A DNA stretch of 64,000 nt from contig LGRT01000034.1 of NCBI GenBank assembly GCA_001642945.1, positions 62,001 to 126,000 on the forward strand, in the 5' to 3' direction. The notes beneath the pieces are model-generated. The model did no database searches. It was not told the origin of the DNA and worked only from the letters and a program-made list of their open reading frames with translations. Made by a program: the position numbers and the translations under genes. This document shows positions 1 through 11,300 of this stretch, piece after piece. Each line of letters starts with the position of its first letter. The first letter of the stretch is position 1. Origin of the DNA: Rhodobacteraceae bacterium SB2 (GTDB taxonomy: Bacteria; Pseudomonadota; Alphaproteobacteria; Rhodobacterales; Rhodobacteraceae).

Positions 1-2521
1 TTCCTGCTACGCTATCATAAACGCCTTTCGCATCTTGACCACTTTCTAAGGTATAAGTTGCTCCAGAATATTCTGAATTTACAACAGATATCGCAGTCCC
101 ATCTTCTTCTCCCGATCCAGCTGGAATAGCGTCTACAACTTGAAGCGTTGCCGTTGAAGTGGCGGACTCACCAGCTGTATCCGTCACTGTGTAAGAAAAC
201 GAAACCGTTTCATTTTCTTCTCCATCTGCTGGCGCGAACGAGAAACTGCCGTCGCCATTATCCGTTATCGTGCCAGAGGCTCCAGCGGTTTGTGATAATG
301 CGGTAAGAGTATAAGTATCTCCAACATCTACATCAGTTACACCACTCGCGAAGTTAGACTTATCGTAACTGACAGAAACGCTATCTCTTTGTATCCCTAA
401 ATCGACTGCTGCTGCAGTCGGTGCATCGTTGGTATTAGCCACAGTAATTGTAACATCTTGAGCAGCAGCCAAACCATAAGCATCTGTCGCCGTTATAGTG
501 ACAAGGGTGCTGGCAACATCAGCATTTTCCGGTGTACCAGATAAGGCTCCAGTAGATGCGTCTATGCTCAACCAGCTCGGATTACTCGCAATACTATATG
601 TAAGAACGTCATTTTCATCATGATTATTTGCTATATCTGGGTCGCTAAACAGTGCTGATGCATCATATGTGAACGCAGAATCTTCTGAAGCCGAAGCGGT
701 TACCGCACCCGTGGAAGTGGTCTGTGGAGCATCATTTAAATTAGTTACCGTGAACTTAAAGGATGTTTCAATTGAAGCTGATGTTCCTGCCACATCTTGT
801 GCAGAAACTATGACAGAATAATCTCCAAGAGCTGCAGAACTTGGAGCACCGCTAATGACGCCGGTGTCTGCATTTATAGTCACCCCAGGAGGCAAACCTG
901 TAGCTGAATAAGTAAGTTTTTCTGCTGTATCTGGGTCAGTAAACTGATCGGCAGTTGTCACATTTGTTATTGTGTCGCCTTGAACATATGACCCCTGATC
1001 CACTATAGCGGTTGCAGTTGAATCTAAAACTACCGCATCATTGGCACCTTCTAGCGAAACAATTATTATCTTTGTTAAAGGGACACCCGCGACCAATTCG
1101 ACAGCAGCTCCGTTAGAATCCAAAATGCTTACTTTAAAGGCTTCAGTGATTTGAAAGTTGCTATCATCTTTAAAACCAGCATCTGAGGCGGTCAAACCAT
1201 CGTTGACTGTCCCTTTAGCGGTTGATGCTTGTAGAGCATTCAACGCTGCTACATTAGCCGAGCCATAAGTGTATGTCCAAACACCGGCTTCCGTGATAGC
1301 CAAACTGCCAGTATTGTCTCCTAAACCTACAACTGTCGTACTAAATTTGTAACTTATATCATCCGTGCTATCCGGATCACCTAAAGATAAAGTACCACTA
1401 GTGGAAATGTCACCAGAGGTTGTATCTGGTGTAGCGTCTTCGCTTAAAGCTGATCTAGTTGACCCTGTTACTTTCACAAGAGAACTCGCTAAAGCTCCAA
1501 TGTCAGTTGTATTGTCTTTTAGGACATCCAAAATAGAATTTGACGCCCCGGAGGCGGCGGACTCAACCGCTGCCTCTACAAGCAATGCCTGTGATGCGTA
1601 AAAAATATCAGAAGTGGTTGAAACGTCTGTTATACTTCCGAGACTTGATGAGACGTTTCCAATTGCTGAAGACAAATCTGCTTTGAGGGTTGCATCCGCA
1701 TTCATTGTTGGAGCAGCTGCAGAAATAATGGTACCTACGAAGGCAGCGTCTATGTTAATAACGCTATCCGCCGCTGCGCTCGCTGCTATTTCGGTTGCTA
1801 CAGCGCTGAGTGCTTTTCCTAAAATGTCGCCTTTATCACCTCCTCCAGCAGTAGCAGATTCAGCCTCAGCAATAGTGTTTGCAACAGCCACAATTTGAGC
1901 AGCTTTTGCCGCATATGCAATGGCGTCAGCACTCGTAGAATCAACACTAGAGCTGAAAGGGTTATAGCTTGTGAGATCGACATCTGAGCTCAAACCGAGA
2001 GCTTCAGCAGTATCGGCATAGACTTGCGTCTGCTGAGCCGCGATGTCGTCATCAGAAGCTAGTGGATTTGCCGTTCTATAGGAATCCATCAATGCTTCAA
2101 CGACAGTAGTGGCTGGTGAAATTACTGATGATCCAGACGGCGCCGTTAATGTTAAGCCAGAAACTATTGCACCTGAGCTAGTATCAACCGTATCTGTTGT
2201 TGTAACAACTGCGAGATTACCTGTGGTGTTGGTAGATAAAGAATACGAACCGTCGCTGCTAGTAAGCGTCCAGTCCTCATTTTCATCCAAAAGACCATTG
2301 TTATTTGCGTCGATAAAGACTTTCGCGCTTTTCAATGGACCGTCAAATACACTTCCGGTAAATGATGTTCCTGATGAACCGCCTTCATCTCTAAAACACC
2401 CTGAAAGACCGGTGGCAAACATCATTAATGCTGAAGAAGACGCAACCTTTTTTAAAATACGCTCTGTTTTTTCACGCTGCTCTCTCGCTGTGAGTTTAGT
2501 TTCCACTGAAAAATCTTTCAT
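1..2521 (-). CDS. Putative surface lipoprotein with VCBS and cadherin-like domains (partial, C-terminus missing)
   Basis: The frame stays open from an ATG at 2521 to the left edge, giving at least 840 residues. The ATG follows AGAGAGG by a short spacer. Residues 1-25 are charged, residues 26-41 are hydrophobic, and L39-S-G-C42 fits a lipobox, so export by Sec and lipidation are inferred. Residues about 55-95 resemble an SdrD B-like surface domain (VFIDANNNGLLDENEDW). Residues about 130-320 are Ala/Ser-rich and probably helical. A VCBS-like unit follows (about 370-490), then two dystroglycan/cadherin-like Ig domains (about 510-700) with the typical LTYS and GVISGAPS or GALSGTP signatures, and a third Ig-like unit (about 697-790). 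It is the last visible gene of the operon that begins with the giant RTX gene, 15 bases after the preceding stop. The likely role is adhesion or cell-surface structure. The substrate is unknown. Confidence 0.8.
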   Translation of the reverse strand, partial: MKDFSVETKLTAREQREKTERILKKVASSSALMMFATGLSGCFRDEGGSSGTSFTGSVFDGPLKSAKVFIDANNNGLLDENEDWTLTSSDGSYSLSTNTTGNLAVVTTTDTVDTSSGAIVSGLTLTAPSGSSVISPATTVVEALMDSYRTANPLASDDDIAAQQTQVYADTAEALGLSSDVDLTSYNPFSSSVDSTSADAIAYAAKAAQIVAVANTIAEAESATAGGGDKGDILGKALSAVATEIAASAAADSVINIDAAFVGTIISAAAPTMNADATLKADLSSAIGNVSSSLGSITDVSTTSDIFYASQALLVEAAVESAASGASNSILDVLKDNTTDIGALASSLVKVTGSTRSALSEDATPDTTSGDISTSGTLSLGDPDSTDDISYKFSTTVVGLGDNTGSLAITEAGVWTYTYGSANVAALNALQASTAKGTVNDGLTASDAGFKDDSNFQITEAFKVSILDSNGAAVELVAGVPLTKIIIVSLEGANDAVVLDSTATAIVDQGSYVQGDTITNVTTADQFTDPDTAEKLTYSATGLPPGVTINADTGVISGAPSSAALGDYSVIVSAQDVAGTSASIETSFKFTVTNLNDAPQTTSTGAVTASASEDSAFTYDASALFSDPDIANNHDENDVLTYSIASNPSWLSIDASTGALSGTPENADVASTLVTITATDAYGLAAAQDVTITVANTNDAPTAAAVDLGIQRDSVSVSYDKSNFASGVTDVDVGDTYTLTALSQTAGASGTITDNGDGSFSFAPADGEENETVSFSYTVTDTAGESATSTATLQVVDAIPAGSGEEDGTAISVVNSEYSGATYTLESGQDAKGVYDSVAG

Positions 2522-2536
2522 AATTACCTCTCTTAC

Positions 2537-5362
2537 TTAAGCTATTATAGACGTAAATGACCCGGATAAATCCACATCACCGTTTTGAACTAGTGTCAGA
2601 GTGGCATCAGACATACTTGGTCCAACCTGAGTAACACCACTACCAGAGCTATCAATTAAGTCAAATGTTGATATCTCCTCTAATCCGACAATATGCCTAA
2701 GACTGGATACAACATCACTTATTGCAACCTCACCATCATTATTTACATCAGCGGCTTCTTTCGCCGCTGCAGTCAGGGTTTGAAGCCCTACGATGTCTCT
2801 CAGTTGAAGAACAACATCTGAAATTGCTATATCTGAAGTGTAAACAGAAGCCTGATCTGCCAAAGTTACATGCGATATTGTCAAGTCCGAAGCGGCAAGT
2901 ATCGCACCGCTTGAACTCGTAAAACTTGTAGAGGCCCCTGAAGACTCTATTAGGTTTACAGTAATATTATCTGGAATTGACGTGATTGTAGAAGATGTAC
3001 TTGAACCATCCGAGATGGACACAGACTTAGCTGATGAGGTGTCGTCGTTGTCCGCAACAGAAATTGATTTGTTTGATATGGAGTTAAGATAAGTTGAACT
3101 TACTGATCCATTTTCATTTATTGCGTGAGTAACAGCATGGGAGTGGATTCCATCATTGTTGCTTCCAGCTTCGATAGTTGTGTCGTCATCCGCCGTAACA
3201 ATAATAGTCGCAGACGGAGAACTTTGTGTAAGATTAAAACTGGTAGCAGAAGAGAACTCCAAACCCGATGCATCCACAATAAGTTCTAAATCGTCACTCG
3301 AAGACAGGCCGTTAGCGGTAATCGTATAGGTACCAGTCGTGGTGCTGCCTTCGGAAACATAACCTGAAGAAGATGAATACGTAATGTCCGAGACAGTAAA
3401 CGTTGCAATATTTTCTTCAACTGTGAAATCAGTACTTGGAATACTCAAGGCGTTATAAGCGGAGTCTGTACTTACAGTGCTATATTGAAGCGTTGCCGTT
3501 CCACTATTCGCAGAATTAGCCGCACTTACAATAAAAGTATCGCTTGTTGTAGTGGAATTGAGCGTCATCACATAAGTGTTTGCAGATGCATCAACCACAG
3601 AAACATTTGTTCCGGATATCGTTAGATCATCAGGCGCATCAATTATCATGTTAACGTTAACATTTGCAGCGGGTGTTCCAATTAAAGCTGCAGTCAGGGT
3701 TTGGTTAGTTGATGAAGTGCCTTCGATAAGGGAGTCGCTATCACTTCCAGAAATACTTATTCCTGAATTAGATGTAACAAACCGATACGTTATTATCCCA
3801 CTTGTATCATTAGGACTTGTCAGGCCTTGTGTTCCATCAGTGGAAGCGTTGGTATCAACACTGCTTATGCCTGAATTATCGACCGCGATAGCATAGATTT
3901 TCTGATTATCATCGTTACCAGAAGCAGAAACATAACTTGCAGAAGCAAATTCGGCCGCTGAAAGCGATGTAAGAAAGCCTGAGCCAGAAGACGATGTTTT
4001 GGCTGTGATTGTTGAAGCACCTTCCGTGTCATCGGTATAAGTGACAGTTCCCAAATTATCAACGATGTTGATAACCCCACCCATTCCTTCGTGACCGCTG
4101 GCCGCACATTGGTAGTAAAGTGTAGAAGGTGCCGTGCTTGCTACTGTATACGTAAAATCGCCCCCAGCCCCGGCAGTAATACCCTCCGATGATCCGTAAG
4201 CTGTTCCAACTGTTCCAGCTGATGCATCAGCTTGAATTTGTAGGGAATGACCACTGTCTGTCCTGTCAAAGGTATAAGTTTGACCCCTTATAAGAGTAAG
4301 AGTTGGATCAGCCTTACCGTCAATTAACCAATTGGCATTTCCGCTCTCAGCGGCAATCGCAAATGTTTTAGAAGTCGTATCCTGCAGGCCAATTATGTAT
4401 TGTGAAATAGTTGAGTTTGGTGTGCTTGCCGTGTCTGCATCTGAAACTGAAATTATATCGGAAAGAGCAGTGGTCGTAGCCCTCGAAACTGTGCTGTAAA
4501 CATTGTCATTTTCTACGGTCGTGCCATAGTCGCCTGAAGACACGCCATTAATAGTAGCAACGGGAGCAGCGTTGTAGTCAGTATTACCACTTAGAGAAAG
4601 GGTATATTGATTTCCAAATTCACTAGAAGAAGCGAAAGTTTCCGTATTATTAGCCTCGACATTAACAAAATATGTACCAGACTCAGTTGGAGTTCCCGCA
4701 GCGACAGTAAAAGACAAACTTCCGCTGGAAGTGCCAGCGGTCGTGGAAAGAGCTTCATTGCCGGTTTTACTTACGGTAGTTCCATTCTCATTCGTAATTT
4801 TTAGATTATAAAACGTCGCGTCGGTAGCTACAGAAGACAAAGACAGAGTGACTGTAGACCCATCCACATTTCCGGTGGTAAAAGTATACCAATCTGTATC
4901 ATCTGCAGTAGATAAAGCTCCCTTAAAAGAAGTATTCTCTATTAAATGATTAGATGATTGAATTGATCCGTTAGAAACGGATGTACTTCTCAGCTCGCTT
5001 TCAGCAGTTTCTACTACATCGTAGGAAATTGTATAATTTGTTGTATCAAGAGAGTCTGCTTGAGCAACTTTTAAGTAATATGAACTTCCAGCTGCAGCCG
5101 AGGCAGATAGCGAAGTAGGAACACCTGTTGAAACAGTTTGCAGGACAGTATCACTAGAGTTCACAATCGAGATAGAAAATAGATCATTTACAGAACTAAA
5201 AGAACCGCCAAGGCTTACATCGATTTGAGAAGGCACAGCAAACAAACTGGCCGGGAGTTTGAAGTAATCTACATCCGTCGCACTTGATATGTTGTCAGTA
5301 TAATTTTGTCCCTCGCTTATCGAAAGAGGTCCGGCACTAATCGACCCTAATGCGTCAGCCAT
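2537..5362 (-). CDS. Secreted multidomain protein: PPC-like, cupredoxin-like and dockerin-like regions
   Basis: This 941-residue protein has no N-terminal signal peptide, which with its neighbours suggests type I secretion. Residues about 10-110 resemble a bacterial pre-peptidase C-terminal (PPC) domain (DVDYFKL), and a second PPC-like unit covers about 140-260 (DDTDWYTF). Residues about 335-435 resemble a cupredoxin: NWLIDG, GQTYTFD, then His in SGHSL and a Cys/His/Met cluster in YYQCAASGHEGMGG, as in type 1 copper sites. The middle is Ser/Thr-rich beta-sandwich sequence. Near the C-terminus two copies of AISDVV..LR.IVGL lie about 34 residues apart, the second preceded by a DVNNDG calcium loop as in type I dockerins. 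The last 40 residues (NGDVDLSG, ending SFTSIIA) may hold the secretion signal. It sits 28 bases after the giant RTX gene. An AGGGAG ribosome site supports the ATG. Overall function is unknown. Confidence 0.8.
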   Translation of the reverse strand: MADALGSISAGPLSISEGQNYTDNISSATDVDYFKLPASLFAVPSQIDVSLGGSFSSVNDLFSISIVNSSDTVLQTVSTGVPTSLSASAAAGSSYYLKVAQADSLDTTNYTISYDVVETAESELRSTSVSNGSIQSSNHLIENTSFKGALSTADDTDWYTFTTGNVDGSTVTLSLSSVATDATFYNLKITNENGTTVSKTGNEALSTTAGTSSGSLSFTVAAGTPTESGTYFVNVEANNTETFASSSEFGNQYTLSLSGNTDYNAAPVATINGVSSGDYGTTVENDNVYSTVSRATTTALSDIISVSDADTASTPNSTISQYIIGLQDTTSKTFAIAAESGNANWLIDGKADPTLTLIRGQTYTFDRTDSGHSLQIQADASAGTVGTAYGSSEGITAGAGGDFTYTVASTAPSTLYYQCAASGHEGMGGVINIVDNLGTVTYTDDTEGASTITAKTSSSGSGFLTSLSAAEFASASYVSASGNDDNQKIYAIAVDNSGISSVDTNASTDGTQGLTSPNDTSGIITYRFVTSNSGISISGSDSDSLIEGTSSTNQTLTAALIGTPAANVNVNMIIDAPDDLTISGTNVSVVDASANTYVMTLNSTTTSDTFIVSAANSANSGTATLQYSTVSTDSAYNALSIPSTDFTVEENIATFTVSDITYSSSSGYVSEGSTTTGTYTITANGLSSSDDLELIVDASGLEFSSATSFNLTQSSPSATIIVTADDDTTIEAGSNNDGIHSHAVTHAINENGSVSSTYLNSISNKSISVADNDDTSSAKSVSISDGSSTSSTITSIPDNITVNLIESSGASTSFTSSSGAILAASDLTISHVTLADQASVYTSDIAISDVVLQLRDIVGLQTLTAAAKEAADVNNDGEVAISDVVSSLRHIVGLEEISTFDLIDSSGSGVTQVGPSMSDATLTLVQNGDVDLSGSFTSIIA

Positions 5363-5390
5363 ATCATATTCTCCCTAGTACTTATTTATT

Positions 5391-8300
5391 TTATAGAATT
5401 TCTGGGACCAAGAAGTTGTCGGAACTAAGCGAGTCTTTACTCACACCTTCAAGCAAAATTGTATGTTGAACTTGTTCTGATCCAGTTCCCGAGTATCCGA
5501 GATTGACCAGCGCACCGTCAGAAGTGTCAGTTATTCTTGATAATGCAGATGATGCACCCGTTATTGCAGTATCATTAACGTTCTGAACAATTTCTAATTT
5601 ATCGGTACTTATATCAAAGTCCGTTATTCGGTCGGTTCCGGATCCATCACCCAAAGTGATGACATCCGCCCCTGCTCCACCAGTAAAAATCTCACTACTG
5701 GAGTCAGACGTAAACTCATCTGAAAACGCTGTGCCGAGCATATTATTTAGTTCGGTAAGGCCAGTCTCAATTGAAAATGTTACCGTTTGCTCAACTTGAA
5801 TTCCCAGCTCCATAGTTCCGTCAGAAAACTCAAATTCTTCCACACCAATAACCGTATCTACATCATTCGTTGAGGTGTTTGTGACTGTATAAACATCTAT
5901 AACTTCGTGTGCGTCATAAATTAAAAACTTGCTGCCATCACTTTCCGTAACTTGAAGCACCTTTTCTAATGTCATGTTGTCGCTATCAAATTTATCGTCA
6001 GAAGAACCCTCAAAGATATCGACACCGGCTGCACCATCGATGTTTGCATAGTAACCATGACCAGTTGTACCGTCGCTTTCAAACGTTTGAATAACGTCAG
6101 GGTTTCCGTCTTGCTCTCCATCAACCACTTGGTCGTAGGTACTATCGACTTTGGCAACGTAAACCTCAGCTACGCTTGTATATATAGTCGGTGAGGCTGA
6201 AGCAGAAATGAGGCTGTCTGACATTTCAGCTACGGCATCATTTTCCGTCGTTACGACCAAACATTCGCCTGTGGCACTGACCATACCAGTACAAATTACA
6301 AAACCAGCTTCGGCAACAGTAAATGTAGCGGTATCACCAGTTGATGTACCGTCATAGACAGCCACATCCTTCAGCGCGTTGCCCTTGTCATCAACTCCTA
6401 CGTTCGACCCACCAAACAACAAGTCACTTCCAGCGCCACCGATCAAAACATCTGCTCCGCCACCAGCGCTCATGAAATCTGCGCCCTCGCCAGCATCCAA
6501 GTAATCTACCTCTGTTCCAACAGATGCGATGTTCTCATCGCCAGTCGTGCCCTTGTATTGACGCTCATCGGTAGTTCCATCACCATCTCTATCGATGTCG
6601 GTTTGTGTCATTGCCAAAGTTTGTAAGCCGTCCGCGTACTCTACCGCTTCGATATTCTTGGCATAAACAATCTGCGAACTATCAGCACTGTTAGTGTATT
6701 TTGTATAACCAGAAGCGTCCTCGGCATCTAGATCGCTGGACGCTACTCCTGTCCAGTATTCTTGATTTCCAGACAGAATAAGTAAGTCGTCGCCGTTTCC
6801 ACCATCAACCCAATCAATGTTTGCAGAGTCTCCGTTTCCAGAGCCTTGTCCAGGGTTAATAACATCATCTCCCCCACCGGCTGAAATTTGATCAGATCCC
6901 AAACCACCATCGAAGAAGTTATCTGCCGCTATAACTTCTGCTGCCGTTATTCCAGATTCTAGCTCGAATATCGTAGCTATACTTTCTTCGCCTAACACCT
7001 CTCCGGCAAAACCGCCTCCTATATATGCAAAATCTAACGTTCCATCAAAATCGACGTCGTCCGTCTCTAGTTCGGCTGCAAAGCGAGCAAAGCCATCAGT
7101 TGTCTCAATGCCTTCGACTTCAAGTACGTAGTCAGTCACCTGAACGCCATCTTCCGTCGTAGTGAAACTATAAGCGCCTACGGCGACTCCACCTGAAGCT
7201 TCAGCGGCATCTTGGCTGTCATAAAGCTTCGCCATACCAGTATCCGCATCAAGTTCAAATTCTCCCGTGGCTGCATCTTTAGCACCATATTTGCCATTAG
7301 CGCCAAAAACTGAGAAATCTGACATTGCAAGATCGAACTTCACAATATCCATACCATAGGCATCATTATCGCCACCGATTAAAATATCTGCTCCGACGCC
7401 TCCATTTAGGAAGTCATTACCGCCGCCACCGAGTAAGTAATCATTGCCTTCCTTACCTTCTATTTTCTCATCCATGTCTGTACCTGACAGTGAATCAGAA
7501 GAACTAGTTCCTCGCTGACCACCTACGTCTGGATTTCCATCACCGTCTAAATCAACAAAAGTGTTGTTTACGAAGTAACTTATATAATCGTCATCAAAGC
7601 TCAGCGCCTCAATACCATAAAGGGTGTCCGTGCCTAGCCCAATGCCCTCATCAGTTCTTGAGTCCACTACTTTTATATAACCATCATCTTGGTAGGAAGA
7701 TGCCTGATCACCTGATGAGTCATAAAACGTAACGTCGAAGTTTGATTTATCGCCGGAGAATACAGCAACATCCTCACCAGGGTTGCCCCATTCATCCAAG
7801 CCGTTTGAACCGCCCCTGATTGTGTCGTTGCCCAGACCTCCCTCGATCCGATCGGGACCACTCCCGCCCTCAAGCACATCTCCACCTTTACCGCCGAAAA
7901 TTTCATCCCCGCCAGAAGTCCCAGAAATACTATCGCCAAAAATACTACCATAAAAATTAGTACCTAAGACGTTACCGTTGTAATCTAGCATTTCGTGGGA
8001 TGTCACACCCACGTTGATGTGCCGATCATCAAACTCCAAAACTTCAACATTTCTGATAGTGGCAGTACCTTCGCCGTCCGGGTCAAGATCTGTTACGGTG
8101 ATTACGAGAGTACCATTATCATCGCTATCCTCAATCTCGTATGAATCGAAGTTAGATTCAAATTGCACTCTATCAACCATGGCTTCGCCCGACCAAATAT
8201 CAACACCGTTGGCACCGCCATCAATTATGTCATCACCTGCTCCAGGCCGGATCCAGTCACCACCAGCTCCGCCGTAAATCATATCATTGCCGTCATTACC

Positions 8301-11300
8301 TAAAAGGTCGTCATTTCCAGAGTAATCATAGTCCGATGCTCCAAGAACGGACGGATCCGCCACCCCAATTGTGTCGTTTCCATCTGTTCCATCAACAAAA
8401 GCTCTGATGATCTCATTATCTGAATTTCGATCAAAAAATTCTTCCATTGAAAGCGCCACAAACTTGTCTTGGAAGTTTATGAATTCAATGTTTTTAAGGA
8501 CATCAGTTCCAGTTCCACCCATTGACGAAGGCAAATCATCGACTACGACCGTAATTGAGTCAGAGGCTGTCCACGAACCATATCCTATATCGGAGGCTGC
8601 GTTAGCAAACTTATCTGTCATGATAGCCTGTAGATCCGCATCATCCCCAGCGTAGGTTGTTACTGTGTAATTTTTTGCGGAGCCATCGAATATGGCTTCA
8701 TCTTTTCGAACATAACCCCACTCGTCAGCAACACCGTTGGCACCGCCATCTATGTAGTCATTTCCGGCGCCACCGCTAATACGGTCACCGCCGCCATAGG
8801 CAAAAATAACATCGTCGCCCTGTTTGCCTCGGATTTCACTGTCCGCTTCTTCTGCGTCATTGGTATTTGTATCGCTATCGATATCTGCACCAATATTCCA
8901 ATTCTTAATTAAGTCAGCACCCTTTGTTCCAGTTACCTGAACCCAATCGTAAGCAGTATCGCCATCCCAATTATCGAGTTGAATTCTCAAACCAAGGTCA
9001 ACCTGACTCCGGTCAAATTCTATTGTCTCAACATCAATCAAAAGGTCATTACCCAAGCCACCTAAAGCGGAGGTTAAAGCGTCTGAAACGATGTAAGCTG
9101 TTACAGCTGAAGCTGGCACACTCGATGTTGTGTCAACTGTATACCCGGCCATTTTGCTATCGGGTATTTTGGCACCTGGGTCATAGACTGTAATATTTGA
9201 CTCTCCAGTGGTTTTAGATGTCCGAATGACATCGGCGTCCACTTTCACCTGGTAAATATTAAAGCGCTCTTCTATTCCATTATATTGAACGCGATCGTTA
9301 TCGCGCCACGTATCTCCGGTAGAACCATTTGTTCCACCATCGAGCACGTCATTGCCCTTTCCACCATTCAGGCGGTCGCCGCCACCGCCACCGAACAACA
9401 TGTCGTCTCCAGCGCGGCCTTCTAATGTATCTTGCCCAGAGCTTCCCTCTAACGACTCTGCACCGCTGTCTCCAAAAGGAGTGCCTTGTTGAAAGCTTTC
9501 AGTAATAGTTTCGCCCGTATACCAATCGGTCCACTCCCAAACATCTGACCTTGGTGCCACATCCAGGTACTCATCAGAAAATCCAATGGCGTCGACACCG
9601 ACCAAAAGGTTTACGCCAATAGACCCAGTCTCCCCATCCGGAAGGGTATCGGAAACTAAATACCCACTCTTCAGTGTGTATCCGGTGGTAGTTTCAGTCG
9701 AATATGTGGCCCAGGCATCAGAACCTATTGCGGCCTCTCCTTGATAGCCGACAATCAACCATTGACCAGAGTCATTCTCTAGAGCACGACCGCTTAAATC
9801 ATTGACGTAAAGATCGACACGCTCCACCTCAACTCTGGAATATGAAACATCGTTAAATCTGACATCATCCCTAGTTTTCCAAGGATCATTTTGATCAACA
9901 ACTTCATCTGTACCACTATTTACATAGTCATTACCGGCACCCGGGCTGATACTATCACCTCCGTCACCAGCCAAAATGACGTCATTTCCGCCCTTTGCTT
10001 CTACGTTAGTATTTCCAGCATCCCCAATAAAGACATCTCCATAAGCCGTACCAGAAAAATATCCAATAAGGTCTTGGCCAGCGTCATAGTCATACCACAT
10101 ATCCGTGCGTGGTTCTAAATCAACATGGTTCCCTGAATTACCAGATCTATACTCGATATGTTCTATACCATATAGAGTGTCTTTACCTAACCCGCCGGCC
10201 GTTTCGGGTCTTATGTCTTCGACAGTCACTCTATTTATAGAGGTACCACCGAACTTTTCTTTCAATTCAACTGATAGGGCCAGATCAGCCGCGTCAGGCG
10301 TTGAATCTCCGTCTCCATCCCAATCATACGAAGCTGAAGTAGCACCTGACGCCTCAAACGTAAGTGTCTCCACTGAAATATCGAAATGCTTTTCTTGTGC
10401 TTCATAGATAGCACTGTCGCCCCAAGCCCATTCGTTATCGGTGGGTTCAACGCCACCAATAATAAGATCGTCGCCAGCACCGCCATTTATATTATATTCT
10501 TTATCCGGAGACGCAGTATCGTCTGTGTAGGAGCGAAAATCGTCTTCATCAGACGTTCCAAATAATTGGATCCAGTTATCCCAATCATTGCTCATATCTC
10601 GTATGGTTAACCACACAGTTTTGTCATCAAACTCAATACGCTCGATATCCACAAGAGAATCAATGCCATAGCCGCCCTGAGAATCTGGCACCAAATCGGT
10701 CACTGTGAAATACTCTACGGAGTCTCCGGCAGTCTCCACCTCGATTTTTAAGTTATCGGTCTCTCCATCATTATTTGAATCGGTATCTGTTTTCGGATCT
10801 GATATCGTGTATCTGGAGCTATCACCCGAGTACCTAACCACATCGCCGGTGTTGTAACTATCCCACCACTCTACTTGTTGCTCTCCTCGGCCCCAGAAAA
10901 TATCATCACCGAGTATACCTTCAAACTTATCATTATTAGACGTGCCCCAAATTACGTCATCTACGGCATAACCATTTGCCTCAAATTCATAAGTAGTTTT
11001 AGAGGTGTAACTTCCATCTAAGTTATTGTAATCGTTTATATTCTTTTCGTTAATATACAAAACATCTCTGTAGGTTTGACCTGTTCCCCAGCCAAGGTCT
11101 GTATTTAAAACATCGTCACGTGTTTTAGTGCCATTTTCAATGCTCGTGAGCATTGCCTGCATATCAAATGGGTTGTCTTTGGTACCTACTTCACTGCCCA
11201 CCATATTTTCAAAAGCTACGGTAAGAGCGTGCTCGGTGCCACCATTTGCAGACATCGCAAACATACTTATATCTGTTGAACTTTTCGTAACTAAAACTGA

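Noticed and set aside
2109-2540. Plus-strand open frame of 143 codons across the lipoprotein N-terminus
   Set aside because: It is the antisense of a clear lipoprotein start with SdrD-like sequence, and it runs over the real ribosome site.
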